Origin: Tardiphaga sp. vice304
Lineage (GTDB): Bacteria; Pseudomonadota; Alphaproteobacteria; Rhizobiales; Xanthobacteraceae
DNA: 64,000 nucleotides
Assembly (NCBI RefSeq): GCF_007018905.1
Contig: NZ_CP041402.1
Span: 1,290,001-1,354,000 of the forward strand
Reading direction: 5' to 3'
In this document: positions 35,032 through 44,483 of the stretch, piece after piece
Position numbering within the stretch: the stretch's first letter is position 1
How the letters are laid out: every line of letters starts with the position of its first letter
The notes under the pieces: generated by a model
Seen by the model: the letters and a program-made list of their open reading frames with translations, nothing else
What the model was told of the DNA's origin: nothing
Databases searched by the model: none
Program-made: the position numbers and the translations under genes

Positions 35032-36648
35032 TCAGGCGGCTTTCGAAGGCGCGCTTTGGCCGGGCACCGCCGCCAGCAGCTCGCGCGTATAGGGATGTTC
35101 CGGCGACGCGAACAGCTCCGCCGTCGGTTTCAATTCGACGATCACGCCGCGCTGCATCACCGCGATGCGGTCGCAGATCTGCGCCGCAACGCGCAAATCA
35201 TGGGTGATGAACAGCATCGACAGGCCGAGCCGCGCCTTCAGATCCTCGAGCAGCGCCAGCACCTGGGCCTGCACGGAAACGTCGAGCGCGGAGACGGCCT
35301 CGTCCGCGACGATGATTTCCGGATCGAGCGCCAGCGCGCGCGCGATGCCGATGCGCTGGCGCTGGCCGCCGGAGAATTCGTGCGGGTAACGATCCATCGC
35401 GCCGGCGTCGAGCCCGACCATGCCGAGCAGGTCGCGGGCGCGCTGCATCGCCACCTTGCGATCGGCGCCATGCGCGATCGGGCCGTCGCTGATGATGTTG
35501 CCGACGCGGCGCCGCGGATTGAGCGAGGCGAACGGATCTTGGAAAATCATCTGGATGCGGTGGCGTTCGTCGCGCAGCGCGCGGCCCTTGAGCAGCATGA
35601 GATCGGACTCGCCGAGCCGCACGGTGCCGCGGTCGGGCTTGATGAGCTGCATCACCAGCCTTGCCACCGACGACTTGCCGGAGCCGGATTCGCCGACCAG
35701 GCCGAGCGTCTCGCCCTGGAAGATGTCGAACGAGACCTCGTTGGCGGCGCGCACCGAACGCGCGGGCTTGAACCAGCCGCCGGACGTCACATAGGTCTTG
35801 TCGAGGCCGACGACTTCCAGCGCCTTGGCGCGGTGTGTCAGCGGCGCGCGCACCGGCGGATGTACCGACGGCACGGCCGCCAGCAGCGCCTTGGTGTAGT
35901 CGTGCTGCGGACGCGTCAGCACTTCGGCGGCGGTGCCCTCTTCGACAACCTTGCCATAGCGCAGCACCACGACGCGGTCGGCGATATCGGCGACGACGCC
36001 GAAATCATGCGTGATGAACATCACCGCCATGTTTCGACGTCGCTGCAGGTCGCGGATCAGCTTGAGAATCTGCGCCTGGGTGGTGACGTCGAGCGCGGTG
36101 GTCGGCTCGTCGGCGACCAGCACCGCGGGCTCCAGCGCCAGCGCCATCGCGATCATCGCGCGTTGCCGCTGCCCGCCGGACAATTGGTGCGGATAGGCGC
36201 GGACGATGCGCTCCGGATCCGGCAGGCCGACCTCGCGCGCCAGCCCCAGCGCCTTGGCGCGGCGCTCCTTCGGCGTCAGCAGATCGTGCGCCTCGAACAT
36301 CTCCATCATCTGGTCGCCGATCCGCATCAACGGATTGAGCGCCGTCATCGGCTCCTGGAACACCATCGCGATGTGGCGGCCGCGCACGTCGCGCCAGCCG
36401 TCTTCGTCCATCTTCAGAAGGTCCCGGCCCTCGAACAGGATCTCGCCGGTCTCGGTCGACACCGTGTCGGGCAACAGGCCCAGCAGCGCATGCGCGCACA
36501 TTGACTTGCCGGAGCCGGATTCGCCGACCACGCAGACGATCTCGCCCGGGATCAGGTCGATCGAGATGCTGTCGACGGCGTAGGGCCGCTCGGCGCCCTT
36601 GGGCAGCCCGATGCGCAAATTCTTGATGGAGACAGCGGGTGCGGTCAT
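35032..36648 (-). CDS. Peptide-type ABC transporter, double ATPase subunit
   Basis: 538 residues; start at 36648 one base after the permease stop. Two complete ATPase domains in one chain (DppD-DppF type). The first has [36 protein letters not shown] and [13 protein letters not shown]. The second has [36 protein letters not shown] and [15 protein letters not shown]. It powers import by the two permeases and binding protein encoded upstream in the same operon. Confidence 0.93.
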   Translation of the reverse strand: MTAPAVSIKNLRIGLPKGAERPYAVDSISIDLIPGEIVCVVGESGSGKSMCAHALLGLLPDTVSTETGEILFEGRDLLKMDEDGWRDVRGRHIAMVFQEPMTALNPLMRIGDQMMEMFEAHDLLTPKERRAKALGLAREVGLPDPERIVRAYPHQLSGGQRQRAMIAMALALEPAVLVADEPTTALDVTTQAQILKLIRDLQRRRNMAVMFITHDFGVVADIADRVVVLRYGKVVEEGTAAEVLTRPQHDYTKALLAAVPSVHPPVRAPLTHRAKALEVVGLDKTYVTSGGWFKPARSVRAANEVSFDIFQGETLGLVGESGSGKSSVARLVMQLIKPDRGTVRLGESDLMLLKGRALRDERHRIQMIFQDPFASLNPRRRVGNIISDGPIAHGADRKVAMQRARDLLGMVGLDAGAMDRYPHEFSGGQRQRIGIARALALDPEIIVADEAVSALDVSVQAQVLALLEDLKARLGLSMLFITHDLRVAAQICDRIAVMQRGVIVELKPTAELFASPEHPYTRELLAAVPGQSAPSKAA

Positions 36649-36649
36649 G

Positions 36650-37489
36650 TCAGCGTCCGTCCTTGGCAAGCCGCGGGTTGAGCGCGTCGTTGAGGCCTTC
36701 GCCGACCAGGTTCATCGCCAGCACCGCGAGCAGGATGGCGACGCCGGGGAATACGGTGATCCACCACGCCTGGCGGATCACGGTGCGGCCGGCGCCGACC
36801 ATGTAGCCCCAGGAAATCATGTTGGGATCGCCGAGGCCGAGGAACGACAATGATGATTCCAGCAGGATCGCGGTGGCGACCATCAGCGATGCCAGCACGA
36901 TCACCGGCGACAGCGCGTTCGGCAGGATCTCGCGCCAGATGATCCAGCTATTGCTTTGCCCGGTGACGATCGCGGCCTGGACGTATTCGCGGGTGCGCAG
37001 GCTCAAGACCTCGGCGCGCACCAGCCGCGCCACCGGCGGCCACGACACGATGCCGATCGAGGCGACGATCGAATAGATCGACGGCTGCAGGATCGCTACC
37101 AGCACGATCGCCAGCGCGAAGCTCGGGATGGTCTGGAAGAATTCGGTGAAGCGCATCAGGGCGTCATCGACCCGGCCGCCGAAATAGCCGGCGAGCGCGC
37201 CGAGCGGCACGCCGACGGTCAAGGCCACCAGCGTGGAGACGAGGCCGACCAGCAACGACACGCGCGCGCCATAGATGATGCCGGCGAACACGTCGCGGCC
37301 GAGCGCGTCGGTGCCGAGCCACACCGCGGGATTGGTGAAGGGCGGCAGGAACGGCCGCTGCACCATCCGCCACGGCGAATTCGGGAAGATGGTCGGGCCG
37401 AGAATGGCGATGAAGATGGCGATGAACAGGATCACCATCCCGATGACGCCGCCGGGATGCCGCAGCATCGATTTCCAGAACTGTTTCAT
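36650..37489 (-). CDS. Peptide-type ABC transporter permease (DppC-like)
   Basis: 279 residues from ATG 37489. An N-terminal span (VIGMVILFIAIFIAILGPTI) and LGTDALGRDVFAGIIYGARV precede the BPD_transp_1 domain. The ATPase-coupling loop is EYVQAAIVTGQSNSWIIWRE with ILPNALSPVIV. It overlaps the other permease gene by four bases (ATGA), the standard arrangement for translational coupling. Confidence 0.92.
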   Translation of the reverse strand: MKQFWKSMLRHPGGVIGMVILFIAIFIAILGPTIFPNSPWRMVQRPFLPPFTNPAVWLGTDALGRDVFAGIIYGARVSLLVGLVSTLVALTVGVPLGALAGYFGGRVDDALMRFTEFFQTIPSFALAIVLVAILQPSIYSIVASIGIVSWPPVARLVRAEVLSLRTREYVQAAIVTGQSNSWIIWREILPNALSPVIVLASLMVATAILLESSLSFLGLGDPNMISWGYMVGAGRTVIRQAWWITVFPGVAILLAVLAMNLVGEGLNDALNPRLAKDGR

Positions 37490-38457
37490 GAGGCAAATTC
37501 GATGCGCGGATCGACCAGCCGATAGACCAGGTCGGTGATGAGGTTGAAGATCAGCACCATGGCGGAGCAGACCACGAAGACGCCGAGCAAGAGATTGTAG
37601 TCGCGCTGCAGCAGCGCCTCGTACATCAGCCGGCCGATGCCGGGCCAGGCATAGACCGTCTCGGTAATCACCGCGCCGCCGATCAGCGTGCCGGAATGCA
37701 CGCCAGCCAGCGTCACCACCGGCAACAGCGCATTGCGCAGCACGTGTCTTCGCTGGATGACGTTGTCGCGCAGCCCCTTGGCGCGCGCGGTCTTGACGAA
37801 ATCGAGCCGCTTCACCTCGAGCATCGAGGCGCGGGTCATGCGGGTATAGGTCGCCATGAAGAACAGGCCGATGGTCATCGCCGGCATGATGAGATGCAAA
37901 GCGACGTCGCCGACATAGGCCAGCCCGGTGTAATTGGCGCCGACGGTGTCGTAGCCGAAGCTCGGCAGCCAGCCGAGATAGACCGAGAACAACAGGATCG
38001 CCATCAGGGCCAGCCAGAAGATCGGCGTGGCATAGAAGATCAATGCTGCGGCGGTGATCGCACTGTCGCCCCAACTCCCCGCAAAACGCGCCGCCAGCGT
38101 GCCGAAGAAGATGCCGAGCGCCAGCGAGATGCCGAATGCCGACAGCGTCAGCAGCAGGGTCGCGCCGATCCGCTCCGAGATCAGCTTCGACACCGGCATC
38201 TGCTGGCGGAACGAGAAGCCGAGATCGAGTGTGACGATGCCCTTGACGTAGGACGCCAATTGCTCGGGCAGCGGCTTGTCGAGCGAAAATTTCTCGCGCA
38301 ATTGCTGGACGAATTGCGGATCGGAAGCGCCGGCCTCGCCGGCCATCACCACGGCGGGATCGCCGGGCGCAAGGCGGATCAGGAAGAAGTTCATCACGAC
38401 GATCGCCAACAGGACGACGACGCCCTTCACGATCCTCTGGGCAACAAATGACAGCAT
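37486..38457 (-). CDS. Peptide-type ABC transporter permease (DppB-like)
   Basis: 323 residues. The start has the family pattern FVAQRIVKGVVVLLAIVVMN and IRLAPGDPAVVMAGE. The coupling loop is DFVKTARAKGLRDNVIQRRH followed by RNALLPVVTLAG. Six membrane segments. Pairs with the DppC-like subunit to form the channel. Confidence 0.93.
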   Translation of the reverse strand: MLSFVAQRIVKGVVVLLAIVVMNFFLIRLAPGDPAVVMAGEAGASDPQFVQQLREKFSLDKPLPEQLASYVKGIVTLDLGFSFRQQMPVSKLISERIGATLLLTLSAFGISLALGIFFGTLAARFAGSWGDSAITAAALIFYATPIFWLALMAILLFSVYLGWLPSFGYDTVGANYTGLAYVGDVALHLIMPAMTIGLFFMATYTRMTRASMLEVKRLDFVKTARAKGLRDNVIQRRHVLRNALLPVVTLAGVHSGTLIGGAVITETVYAWPGIGRLMYEALLQRDYNLLLGVFVVCSAMVLIFNLITDLVYRLVDPRIEFAS

Positions 38458-38479
38458 CAGAGGTCCAATTTAAAGGTCA

Positions 38480-38660
38480 TGTTTTGAATAGGCCTCTCCC
38501 CGTCATGGCGAGGCCAAGGAAAGTTGGCTTGCCAACTTTCCTCTTAGCGGAGCGACGAAGCAATCCAGCACTTGCCGAGCTTGCGGCCTCTGGATTGCCG
38601 CGTCGCCAAGTGGCTCCTCGCAATGACGGGGAGAGGTCTCCGCCCGTCATCGCAGGAAGC
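38480..38660. repeat. Intergenic repeat (CCGTCATNGCGAGG type)
   Basis: CCTCTCCCCGTCATGGCGAG and its inverted counterpart CTCGCAATGACGGGGAGAGG enclose GAAGCAATCCAG and CTGGATTGCCGCGTCG. The same element type recurs at 54490..54620. It sits between the binding protein gene and the first permease gene of the operon, where stable hairpins often protect or lower part of the transcript. Confidence 0.83.
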
Positions 38661-38674
38661 CACGCAGGCGCGTC

Positions 38675-40225
38675 TTACTTGTCCATCCAGGCGTCGCGGA
38701 AGCCGTCATTGACGCCGATGCCGGTGGTGATCAGGTTCTTCACCTTGCAGTTGGTGATGGTCGGGAACTGCAATTCGAGCATCCAGGCGATCGGCACGTC
38801 CTCGACCAGGATCTTCTGCGCCTTGTCGTAGAGCTCCTTGCGCTTGGAATCCGGGGTTGCGATTGCGCCATCGGCGAACAACTGGTCGATCTCGGGGTTG
38901 GAATAGCCCTCGACGTTGTTGAACTGCTGGCCCTTCTGGATCTGGCTGGAGACGTAGTTGCGGCCGACGCCAAGCGCGGGGTCGCCGTACTGGTAGAGAT
39001 AGCTGAACGAGATGTCGAAATCCCATTCGCCGATCTTCTGGTTATAGCCCGGCACGTCGGTAGCGATGGTTTCGATGTTGATGCCGACATCCTGCAGGTT
39101 CTGCTTGATGGCTTCGGCCCAGCGCTGCCAGGTCTCGCCGTAAGGCAGCGGCATCATGCGCAGCTTCTCGCCCTTGTAGCCGGCTTCCTTGAGCAGCGCC
39201 TTGGCCTTGGCGGGATCGAACGGATATTTCCTGACGTCGTCGGTGTAGAACTTGATGGTCGAGGCCGACGGGCCGGTGGCGACCTTGCCGAGACCGTTCC
39301 AGATCACGTCGCGGGCGAATTCGCGGTCCACCGCGTACATGATGGCCTGGCGAACCAGCTTGTTGGCGGTCGGGCCCTGGCGGTTGTTGAGCCACATCCA
39401 GGCCATCGGCGAGAAGAACTCCCAGCCCTCGCCGGTGATGCAGGTGTTCTTCAGCTTGGAGACGCGCGGCACGTCGAAATTCTCGATCGAGCCGCCCGGC
39501 AGCACATCGACCTTGCCGGTCTCATAGGCCACCGACCGCGCGGCGGCGTCCGGGATAATCTGCCAGTAGATCTCGTCGAGATAGGGCTTGCCCTTGACGT
39601 GGTAGTTCGGGTTTTTCACCAGACGGATGAACGAGCCCTTCTTCCATTCCTTGAACATGAAGGGGCCGGTGCCGATCGGCGTATTGTTGTTCGGATTGGT
39701 CTTGAAGTCGGTGCCTTCATAGAGATGTTTCGGCACCATCGGCATCGAGCCGACCTCGAAAATCCCGAGGAACGGGCCGAACGGCTGCTTCAGCGTGAAC
39801 ACCACGGTGAGATCGTCGGGCGCCTCGACCTTGTCGAGCTGCACCAGATTGTTGCGGGCGCGCGCGTGGGTCTGCTTCAGCATCTCGATCGAAAACAGCA
39901 CGTCGGCCGAGCTGAACGGCTTGCCGTCGTGCCAGGTGACGCCGGGATGCAGCTTGAAAGTGTAGGTCTTGCGGTCGTCAGAAATGGTCCAGCTATCGGC
40001 GAGGCCGGGCTGCGGCACCAGTTTCTGGTCGTAGCGCAGCAGGCCCTCATAGATGTTGCCCGACACCATCTGCGTCGGGCCGTTCTGCACCTGCGCCAGC
40101 ATCAGGCCGGGGGGCTCCGGCTGAATCACCGCGTTGATGACGCCGCCCATTTTCGGCTGCTGCGCGATCGCCGCCGTACACAGGCTGCTCGTCAAAGCCA
40201 GCCCCAACAAGAAGTGCTTCAGCAT
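38675..40225 (-). CDS. Peptide-type ABC transporter substrate-binding protein
   Basis: 516 residues with signal peptide (MLKHFLLGLALTSSLCTAAI, cleavage near AIAQ). SBP family 5: YEGLLRYDQKLVPQPGLADS, TFKLHPGVTWHDGKPFSSAD and TGPFMFKEWKKGSFIRLVKN. It binds the substrate in the periplasm. Family 5 proteins take peptides, nickel chelates, opines and other compounds, so the ligand is open. The surrounding deacylases and aminotransferase point to an acylated amine or amino acid. Confidence 0.92.
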   Translation of the reverse strand: MLKHFLLGLALTSSLCTAAIAQQPKMGGVINAVIQPEPPGLMLAQVQNGPTQMVSGNIYEGLLRYDQKLVPQPGLADSWTISDDRKTYTFKLHPGVTWHDGKPFSSADVLFSIEMLKQTHARARNNLVQLDKVEAPDDLTVVFTLKQPFGPFLGIFEVGSMPMVPKHLYEGTDFKTNPNNNTPIGTGPFMFKEWKKGSFIRLVKNPNYHVKGKPYLDEIYWQIIPDAAARSVAYETGKVDVLPGGSIENFDVPRVSKLKNTCITGEGWEFFSPMAWMWLNNRQGPTANKLVRQAIMYAVDREFARDVIWNGLGKVATGPSASTIKFYTDDVRKYPFDPAKAKALLKEAGYKGEKLRMMPLPYGETWQRWAEAIKQNLQDVGINIETIATDVPGYNQKIGEWDFDISFSYLYQYGDPALGVGRNYVSSQIQKGQQFNNVEGYSNPEIDQLFADGAIATPDSKRKELYDKAQKILVEDVPIAWMLELQFPTITNCKVKNLITTGIGVNDGFRDAWMDK

Positions 40226-40276
40226 GGTATTCCCCCAGCCCTAATGGCGCGTTTTTACAACGTGTTGTGAAGTCGC

Positions 40277-41089
40277 TCAGTTCTTGTAGCCGGGATCGGT
40301 GCGATCCAGCATGCGCTTGAATGCCGCCCACTCGCTGTCCGGCTGTCCTTCGACCTCGATCTTCTGGTAGCCGCGATCGTACTGGCTCGCGGTATGCAGA
40401 GCCACTGCATGCGACGGCATCACGATCTCGGCGCCCGCGGCCTGCAGCGCCAACTGCGCGCGGCAGGACCGCTCCATATTGTGCATCAGCTTGAAGGCTT
40501 CGCCAACCGAGCGGCCGCAGGTCAGCATGCCGTGGTTGCGCAGGACCAGCACCATCTTGTCGCCGAGGTCGCGCACCAGGCGCTCGCGCTCGGACAGGTC
40601 GAGCGCAATGCCTTCATAATCGTGATAAGCGAGCCGCTCGGTGAACTGCATCGACCACTGGTTGAGCGGCAGCAGCCCGTCCTTCTGGCACGATACGGCG
40701 ACGCCCGCGACCGTGTGCGTATGCAGCACGCAGTGCGCATCGTGACGCGCCGCGTGCACTGCACTGTGAATGGTGAAGCCGGCCGGATTGATGCCGAGGC
40801 CGAGCGGATCATCGACGACCTTGCCATCGACATCGACGGTCACGAGGTTCGACGCGGTGACTTCCTCGAAGCGCATGCCGTAGGGATTGATCAGGAAGCG
40901 ATTCTGCGTGCCGGGCACGCGCACCGAGATGTGCGTGTAGATGCTGTCGTCGAGGCCGAGCCGGTGAATCAGGCGATAGGCGGCTGCCAGATCGATGCGG
41001 GTCTGCTGAAGATCGGAGACGGTCGGCGTAATGCTTGCATGGATATTCACGAGCGCAATCCCGGTTTCTAAGGTGTCTGCAGAAGACAC
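40277..41089 (-). CDS. Class II aldolase/adducin family protein
   Basis: 270 residues from GTG 41089; GTG 41050 is an alternative start. The aldolase II domain shows RIDLAAAYRLIHRLGLDDSI, HISVRVPGTQNRFLINPYGM, the zinc ligands in CVLHTHTVAGVAVSC and RNHGMLTCGRSVGEAF. This subgroup is common in proteobacteria, close to adducin, and rarely has a proven aldolase reaction. First gene of the minus-strand transporter operon and divergent from a GntR regulator. Confidence 0.85.
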   Translation of the reverse strand: MSSADTLETGIALVNIHASITPTVSDLQQTRIDLAAAYRLIHRLGLDDSIYTHISVRVPGTQNRFLINPYGMRFEEVTASNLVTVDVDGKVVDDPLGLGINPAGFTIHSAVHAARHDAHCVLHTHTVAGVAVSCQKDGLLPLNQWSMQFTERLAYHDYEGIALDLSERERLVRDLGDKMVLVLRNHGMLTCGRSVGEAFKLMHNMERSCRAQLALQAAGAEIVMPSHAVALHTASQYDRGYQKIEVEGQPDSEWAAFKRMLDRTDPGYKN

Positions 41090-41172
41090 AAACGCATGGC
41101 AGGTCGCAAGATTAAACTGTCGACAATCGGCGCTTAAATCTTGTACAGCCGCTGAAAGGGTCTTCTCACTCC

Positions 41173-41880
41173 ATGCGTCTGATTACGCCACCAGTCGGGC
41201 TGACGGCCCTCGCGGATACCGATCTGGTCGGCCAGGTCGCGCGGATTTTGACGCAGGCGATCATTCAGGGGCAGTTGCAGCCGGGCACCAAGGTGGTCGA
41301 GGCCGGCGTGGCGCGCGAACTCGGCATCAGCCGCGCGCCGGTGCGCGAGGCAGCTAGATTGCTCGAGCAGCAGGGCCTGCTGGTATCGCATCCGCGCCGC
41401 GGCTTTTTCGTGCGCAAGCTCAAGGCGCGCGACATCGACGAGATCTACGACCTGCGCATCTGCGTCGAATCCCACGCCGCGGTATTAGCCGCCAGAAACA
41501 TGACTCCCGCGGCGCGCGATGCGCTGCGGCGGCAGATCGACGTGATGTATGAGAGCGCCGATCTCGACGAGCCCGCGCGACAGGTCGAGGAAGACTACAA
41601 ATTTCACCGCATGATCTGCGAGATCGCCGACTCCGCGCGGTTGCTGCGGCTGTTCGACGATCTGGCGTCCGAACTGCGCATGGTGATCGGCCTGATCGGC
41701 CGGCTCTATGACGATCCGCGCCGCATCGCCCAGACGCATGAAGCGGTGCTCGATGCTCTGGTGCAGGGCCATCCCGACATCATCAACGCACGGATCGATT
41801 ACCACATCGGGGCTGCCTGGCATGAAGTCGCCCGGCTGGTCCGCGACATTCCCCAATCCAGCAACGGAGCCTCTTCGTGA
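41173..41880 (+). CDS. GntR-family regulator with FCD domain
   Basis: 235 residues. A winged helix (VARELGISRAPVREAARLLE, LLVSHPRRGFFVRKL) and an FCD ligand domain of the FadR subfamily (DLRICVESHAAVLAARNMTP, DYKFHRMICEIADSARLLRL). Located between two divergent operons, it most likely represses both. Short dyads in the shared region (TGTCGACA at 41119-41126, TTGTACAG at 41141-41148) are candidate operators. It overlaps the next gene by four bases. Confidence 0.9.
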   Translation: MRLITPPVGLTALADTDLVGQVARILTQAIIQGQLQPGTKVVEAGVARELGISRAPVREAARLLEQQGLLVSHPRRGFFVRKLKARDIDEIYDLRICVESHAAVLAARNMTPAARDALRRQIDVMYESADLDEPARQVEEDYKFHRMICEIADSARLLRLFDDLASELRMVIGLIGRLYDDPRRIAQTHEAVLDALVQGHPDIINARIDYHIGAAWHEVARLVRDIPQSSNGASS

Positions 41881-42902
41881 AAGCCGTCTACAGCGACAAG
41901 CACTCGAGCCATGACCCGCAATTCTATCTGGTGCGCGGCGTCATCAAGCGGACCACCGAACAGCCGGAGCGCGCGGTGCGCCTGCTCAAGGGCCTTCACG
42001 ACGGCCAGCATACGATCGTAGCCCCCACCGAATTCGGCCAGGGGCCGCGCGCGCGCGTGCATTCGCCGCAATATCTGCGCTTCCTCGAAGACGCCTGGGA
42101 CGAATGGCAGAGGCTGCCGGACGCCGGCGCCGAGATGATCCCCAACATGCATCCGGTGCGGGTGCCGGGCAGCTATCCGTCGCACATCGTCGGCAAGCTC
42201 GGCTGGCACACGGTGGATACGTCGGCGCCGATGGGGCCGGGCACCTGGGCCGGCGCCTGCGCCGCCACCGATACGGCGACCACCGCCGCGCAGATGGTGC
42301 TGGACGGCGAGGACGCCGTCTACGCGCTGTGCCGGCCGCCCGGCCACCATGCCTATCGCGATCTCGCCGGCGGCTTCTGCTTCATGAACAATTCGGCGAT
42401 CGCCGCCGAGCATCTGCGGCAGAAGCACGAGCGCGTCGCGATCCTCGACGTCGATGTGCATCACGGCAACGGCACCCAGGGTATCTTTTATTCGCGGCCC
42501 GACGTGCTGACGGTGTCGATCCATGCCGATCCGACCAGCTACTATCCATTCGTCTGGGGCTACGCCCATGAACGCGGCGAGGGCAACGGCCTCGGCACCA
42601 ACCTCAACATCCCCTTGCCGATCGGCACCGGCGACGATGGCTACATCGCGGCGATGCAGATCGCCGCCAAAACCATCCAGGCGTTCGCGCCTACCGCGCT
42701 GGTCGTGGCGCTCGGGCTGGACGCCTCCGAACAGGATCCGCTCGCGGCGCTTAAAATCACCACCCCGGGCTTCGCCCGCATCGGCGCCGAGCTGGCGCGG
42801 CTGGGCCTGCCCACCGTTCTCGTCCAGGAGGGCGGCTACCTCTCCGACATCCTAGGCGCCAACCTCACCTCGACGCTGAAGGGATTTGAAGCCGCGCGAT
42901 AA
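41877..42902 (+). CDS. Histone-deacetylase-family amidohydrolase (acetylpolyamine type)
   Basis: 341 residues of the arginase/deacetylase fold: catalytic His pair in CRPPGHHAYRDLAGGFCFMN, zinc ligands Asp and His in ILDVDVHHGNGTQGIFYSRP, and the third ligand in ALGLDASEQDPLAAL. The loop YYPFVWGYAHERGEG is typical of bacterial acetylpolyamine amidohydrolases. It would remove an acetyl group from an acylated amine. Cotranscribed with the GntR regulator gene (ATGA overlap) and followed by gabT. Confidence 0.9.
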   Translation: MKAVYSDKHSSHDPQFYLVRGVIKRTTEQPERAVRLLKGLHDGQHTIVAPTEFGQGPRARVHSPQYLRFLEDAWDEWQRLPDAGAEMIPNMHPVRVPGSYPSHIVGKLGWHTVDTSAPMGPGTWAGACAATDTATTAAQMVLDGEDAVYALCRPPGHHAYRDLAGGFCFMNNSAIAAEHLRQKHERVAILDVDVHHGNGTQGIFYSRPDVLTVSIHADPTSYYPFVWGYAHERGEGNGLGTNLNIPLPIGTGDDGYIAAMQIAAKTIQAFAPTALVVALGLDASEQDPLAALKITTPGFARIGAELARLGLPTVLVQEGGYLSDILGANLTSTLKGFEAAR

Positions 42903-42904
42903 CT

Positions 42905-43065
42905 CCATGCGTAGCCCGGATTGCGGCATCGCGGCGCGCAGCGCCGCGATGCCGCAATCCGGGGCCTGCCGCTCCACCGATAGGCCGGCCCCGGATTGCG
43001 CTTCCGCCTTCGCGCTACGCGCGAACGCTGAAGCTCCATCCGGGCTACACACTGATCGTTCTTTT
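42905..43065. repeat. Intergenic palindromic repeat (TAGCCCGGATTGCGG type)
   Basis: GCGTAGCCCGGATTGCGGCA and its complement GCCGCAATCCGGGGCCTGCC form a long hairpin through CGCGGCGCGCAGCGCCGCG. A further GGATTGCGCTTCCGCC and CTCCATCCGGGCTACAC follow. It lies between the deacetylase-like gene and gabT, so it may separate or stabilise their transcripts. Confidence 0.8.
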
Positions 43066-43093
43066 AAACCACCTAGAAGCACCAGGAAATCCC

Positions 43094-44371
43094 ATGCCCA
43101 CCAATGCTGAAATCTTCGCCCGCCGTGAAGCCGCCGTGCCGCGCGGCATTGGCCACTCCACGCCGATCTCGGCGCAGCGCGCGCTGAATTCGGAAGTCTG
43201 GGACGTCGAGGGCAAGCGCTATATCGATTTCGCCGGCGGCATCGCCGTGCTCAATACCGGCCACTGCAACCCGCATGTGATGGCCGCGGTGCGCGAGCAG
43301 ATGGAGCGCTTCACCCACACCTGCTTCCAGGTGCTGTTGTACGAACCCTACGTCACGCTGGCCGAACGCCTCAACAAGCTGGCCCCGATCGACGGCCCGC
43401 TGAAGACCGCGTTCTTCACGACCGGCGCCGAAGCCACCGAGAACGCCATCAAGATAGCGCGCGCCGCCACCGGCCGTGCCGGCGTGATCGCCTTCACCGG
43501 CAGCTTCCATGGCCGCACCGCGCTGACCATGACGATGACCGGCAAGGTATTTCCCTACAAGAAGGGCTTTGGCGCCGCTCTGCCGGAAGTCTGGCACGTG
43601 CCGTTCCCCGCGCCGCAGCTCGATGTCACCGTGGAAGAATCGCTGAAATATCTCGGCTTCATGTTCAAGGCCGACATCGATCCGGCGCGCGTGGCTGCGA
43701 TCATCATCGAGCCGGTGCAGGGCGAGGGTGGCTTCCACCAGGCGCCGCCGGAACTGATGCGCGCGTTGCGGAAAATCTGCGACGAGAACGGCATCGTGCT
43801 GATCGCCGACGAAGTACAGACCGGCTATGGCCGCACCGGCAAGATGTTCGCGATGGAGCACTATGACGTCAGGCCCGATCTCATCACCGTGGCCAAGAGC
43901 CTCGCTGGCGGCTTCCCGTTGTCGGGCGTGATCGGCAAGCAGGAGATCATGGACGCCGCCGATCCCGGCGGCCTCGGCGGCACCTATGCCGGCAACCCGC
44001 TCGCGGTCGCTGCGGCCAACGCGGTGCTCGACGTGTTCGAGAAGGACAGACTCGTCGACCGCGCCAATGTGATCGGCGAGCACATCGTCTCGCGCCTGAA
44101 GAAGATGCAGCAGCGCAACGACCTGTTGCCGATGGCCGGCGTGCGCGCGGTCGGCGCGATGATCGCATTCGACATCGTGAAAGAGCGCGGCGGCGAGGCG
44201 CCGGATGCCGAGATGACGAAGCGCGTGACGCAGCGCGCCGCCGAGCACGGCCTGATCCTGCTGTCCTGCGGCACCAGCTTCAATACCATTCGCATCCTTG
44301 TCCCGCTCACCGCGCAGGACGAGATCATCAACGAAGGCCTCGACAAGCTCGAACTCGCATTGTCGGCGTAA
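43094..44371 (+). CDS. gabT: 4-aminobutyrate aminotransferase
   Basis: 425 residues, class III aminotransferase. PLP Lys in TVAKSLAGGFPLSGVIGKQE, pyridine Asp in LIADEVQTGYGRTGKMFAME, phosphate site TTGAEATENAIKIARAATGR, and the substrate-side EPVQGEGGFHQAPPELMRAL. Length and motifs match GabT throughout. It transfers the amino group of GABA or a similar omega-amino acid to 2-oxoglutarate. Sits between two deacylase genes, which fits removal of an acyl group and then of nitrogen. Confidence 0.9.
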   Translation: MPTNAEIFARREAAVPRGIGHSTPISAQRALNSEVWDVEGKRYIDFAGGIAVLNTGHCNPHVMAAVREQMERFTHTCFQVLLYEPYVTLAERLNKLAPIDGPLKTAFFTTGAEATENAIKIARAATGRAGVIAFTGSFHGRTALTMTMTGKVFPYKKGFGAALPEVWHVPFPAPQLDVTVEESLKYLGFMFKADIDPARVAAIIIEPVQGEGGFHQAPPELMRALRKICDENGIVLIADEVQTGYGRTGKMFAMEHYDVRPDLITVAKSLAGGFPLSGVIGKQEIMDAADPGGLGGTYAGNPLAVAAANAVLDVFEKDRLVDRANVIGEHIVSRLKKMQQRNDLLPMAGVRAVGAMIAFDIVKERGGEAPDAEMTKRVTQRAAEHGLILLSCGTSFNTIRILVPLTAQDEIINEGLDKLELALSA

Positions 44372-44382
44372 GCTGTTCCTTT

Positions 44383-44405
44383 ACCTCTCCCCGCCGGGGA
44401 GAGGT
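44383..44405. repeat. Short palindromic repeat between gabT and the M20 gene
   Basis: A single hairpin arm pair, CCTCTCCCCGCCGGGGAGAG, of the 23034 family, here without the rest of the element. It can act as a weak terminator or transcript stabiliser. Confidence 0.7.
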
Positions 44406-44483
44406 GTTGAGTGCCGCCGCTGCATCTTCCTTGTTGAAACGACCAAACGATCGACCCGCCATCCAAGATCAAAGGTATCCCTC

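Noticed and set aside
34942..36504. 520-residue frame opposite the double ATPase gene
   Set aside because: Shadow of the ABC ATPase, whose motifs are all on the minus strand.
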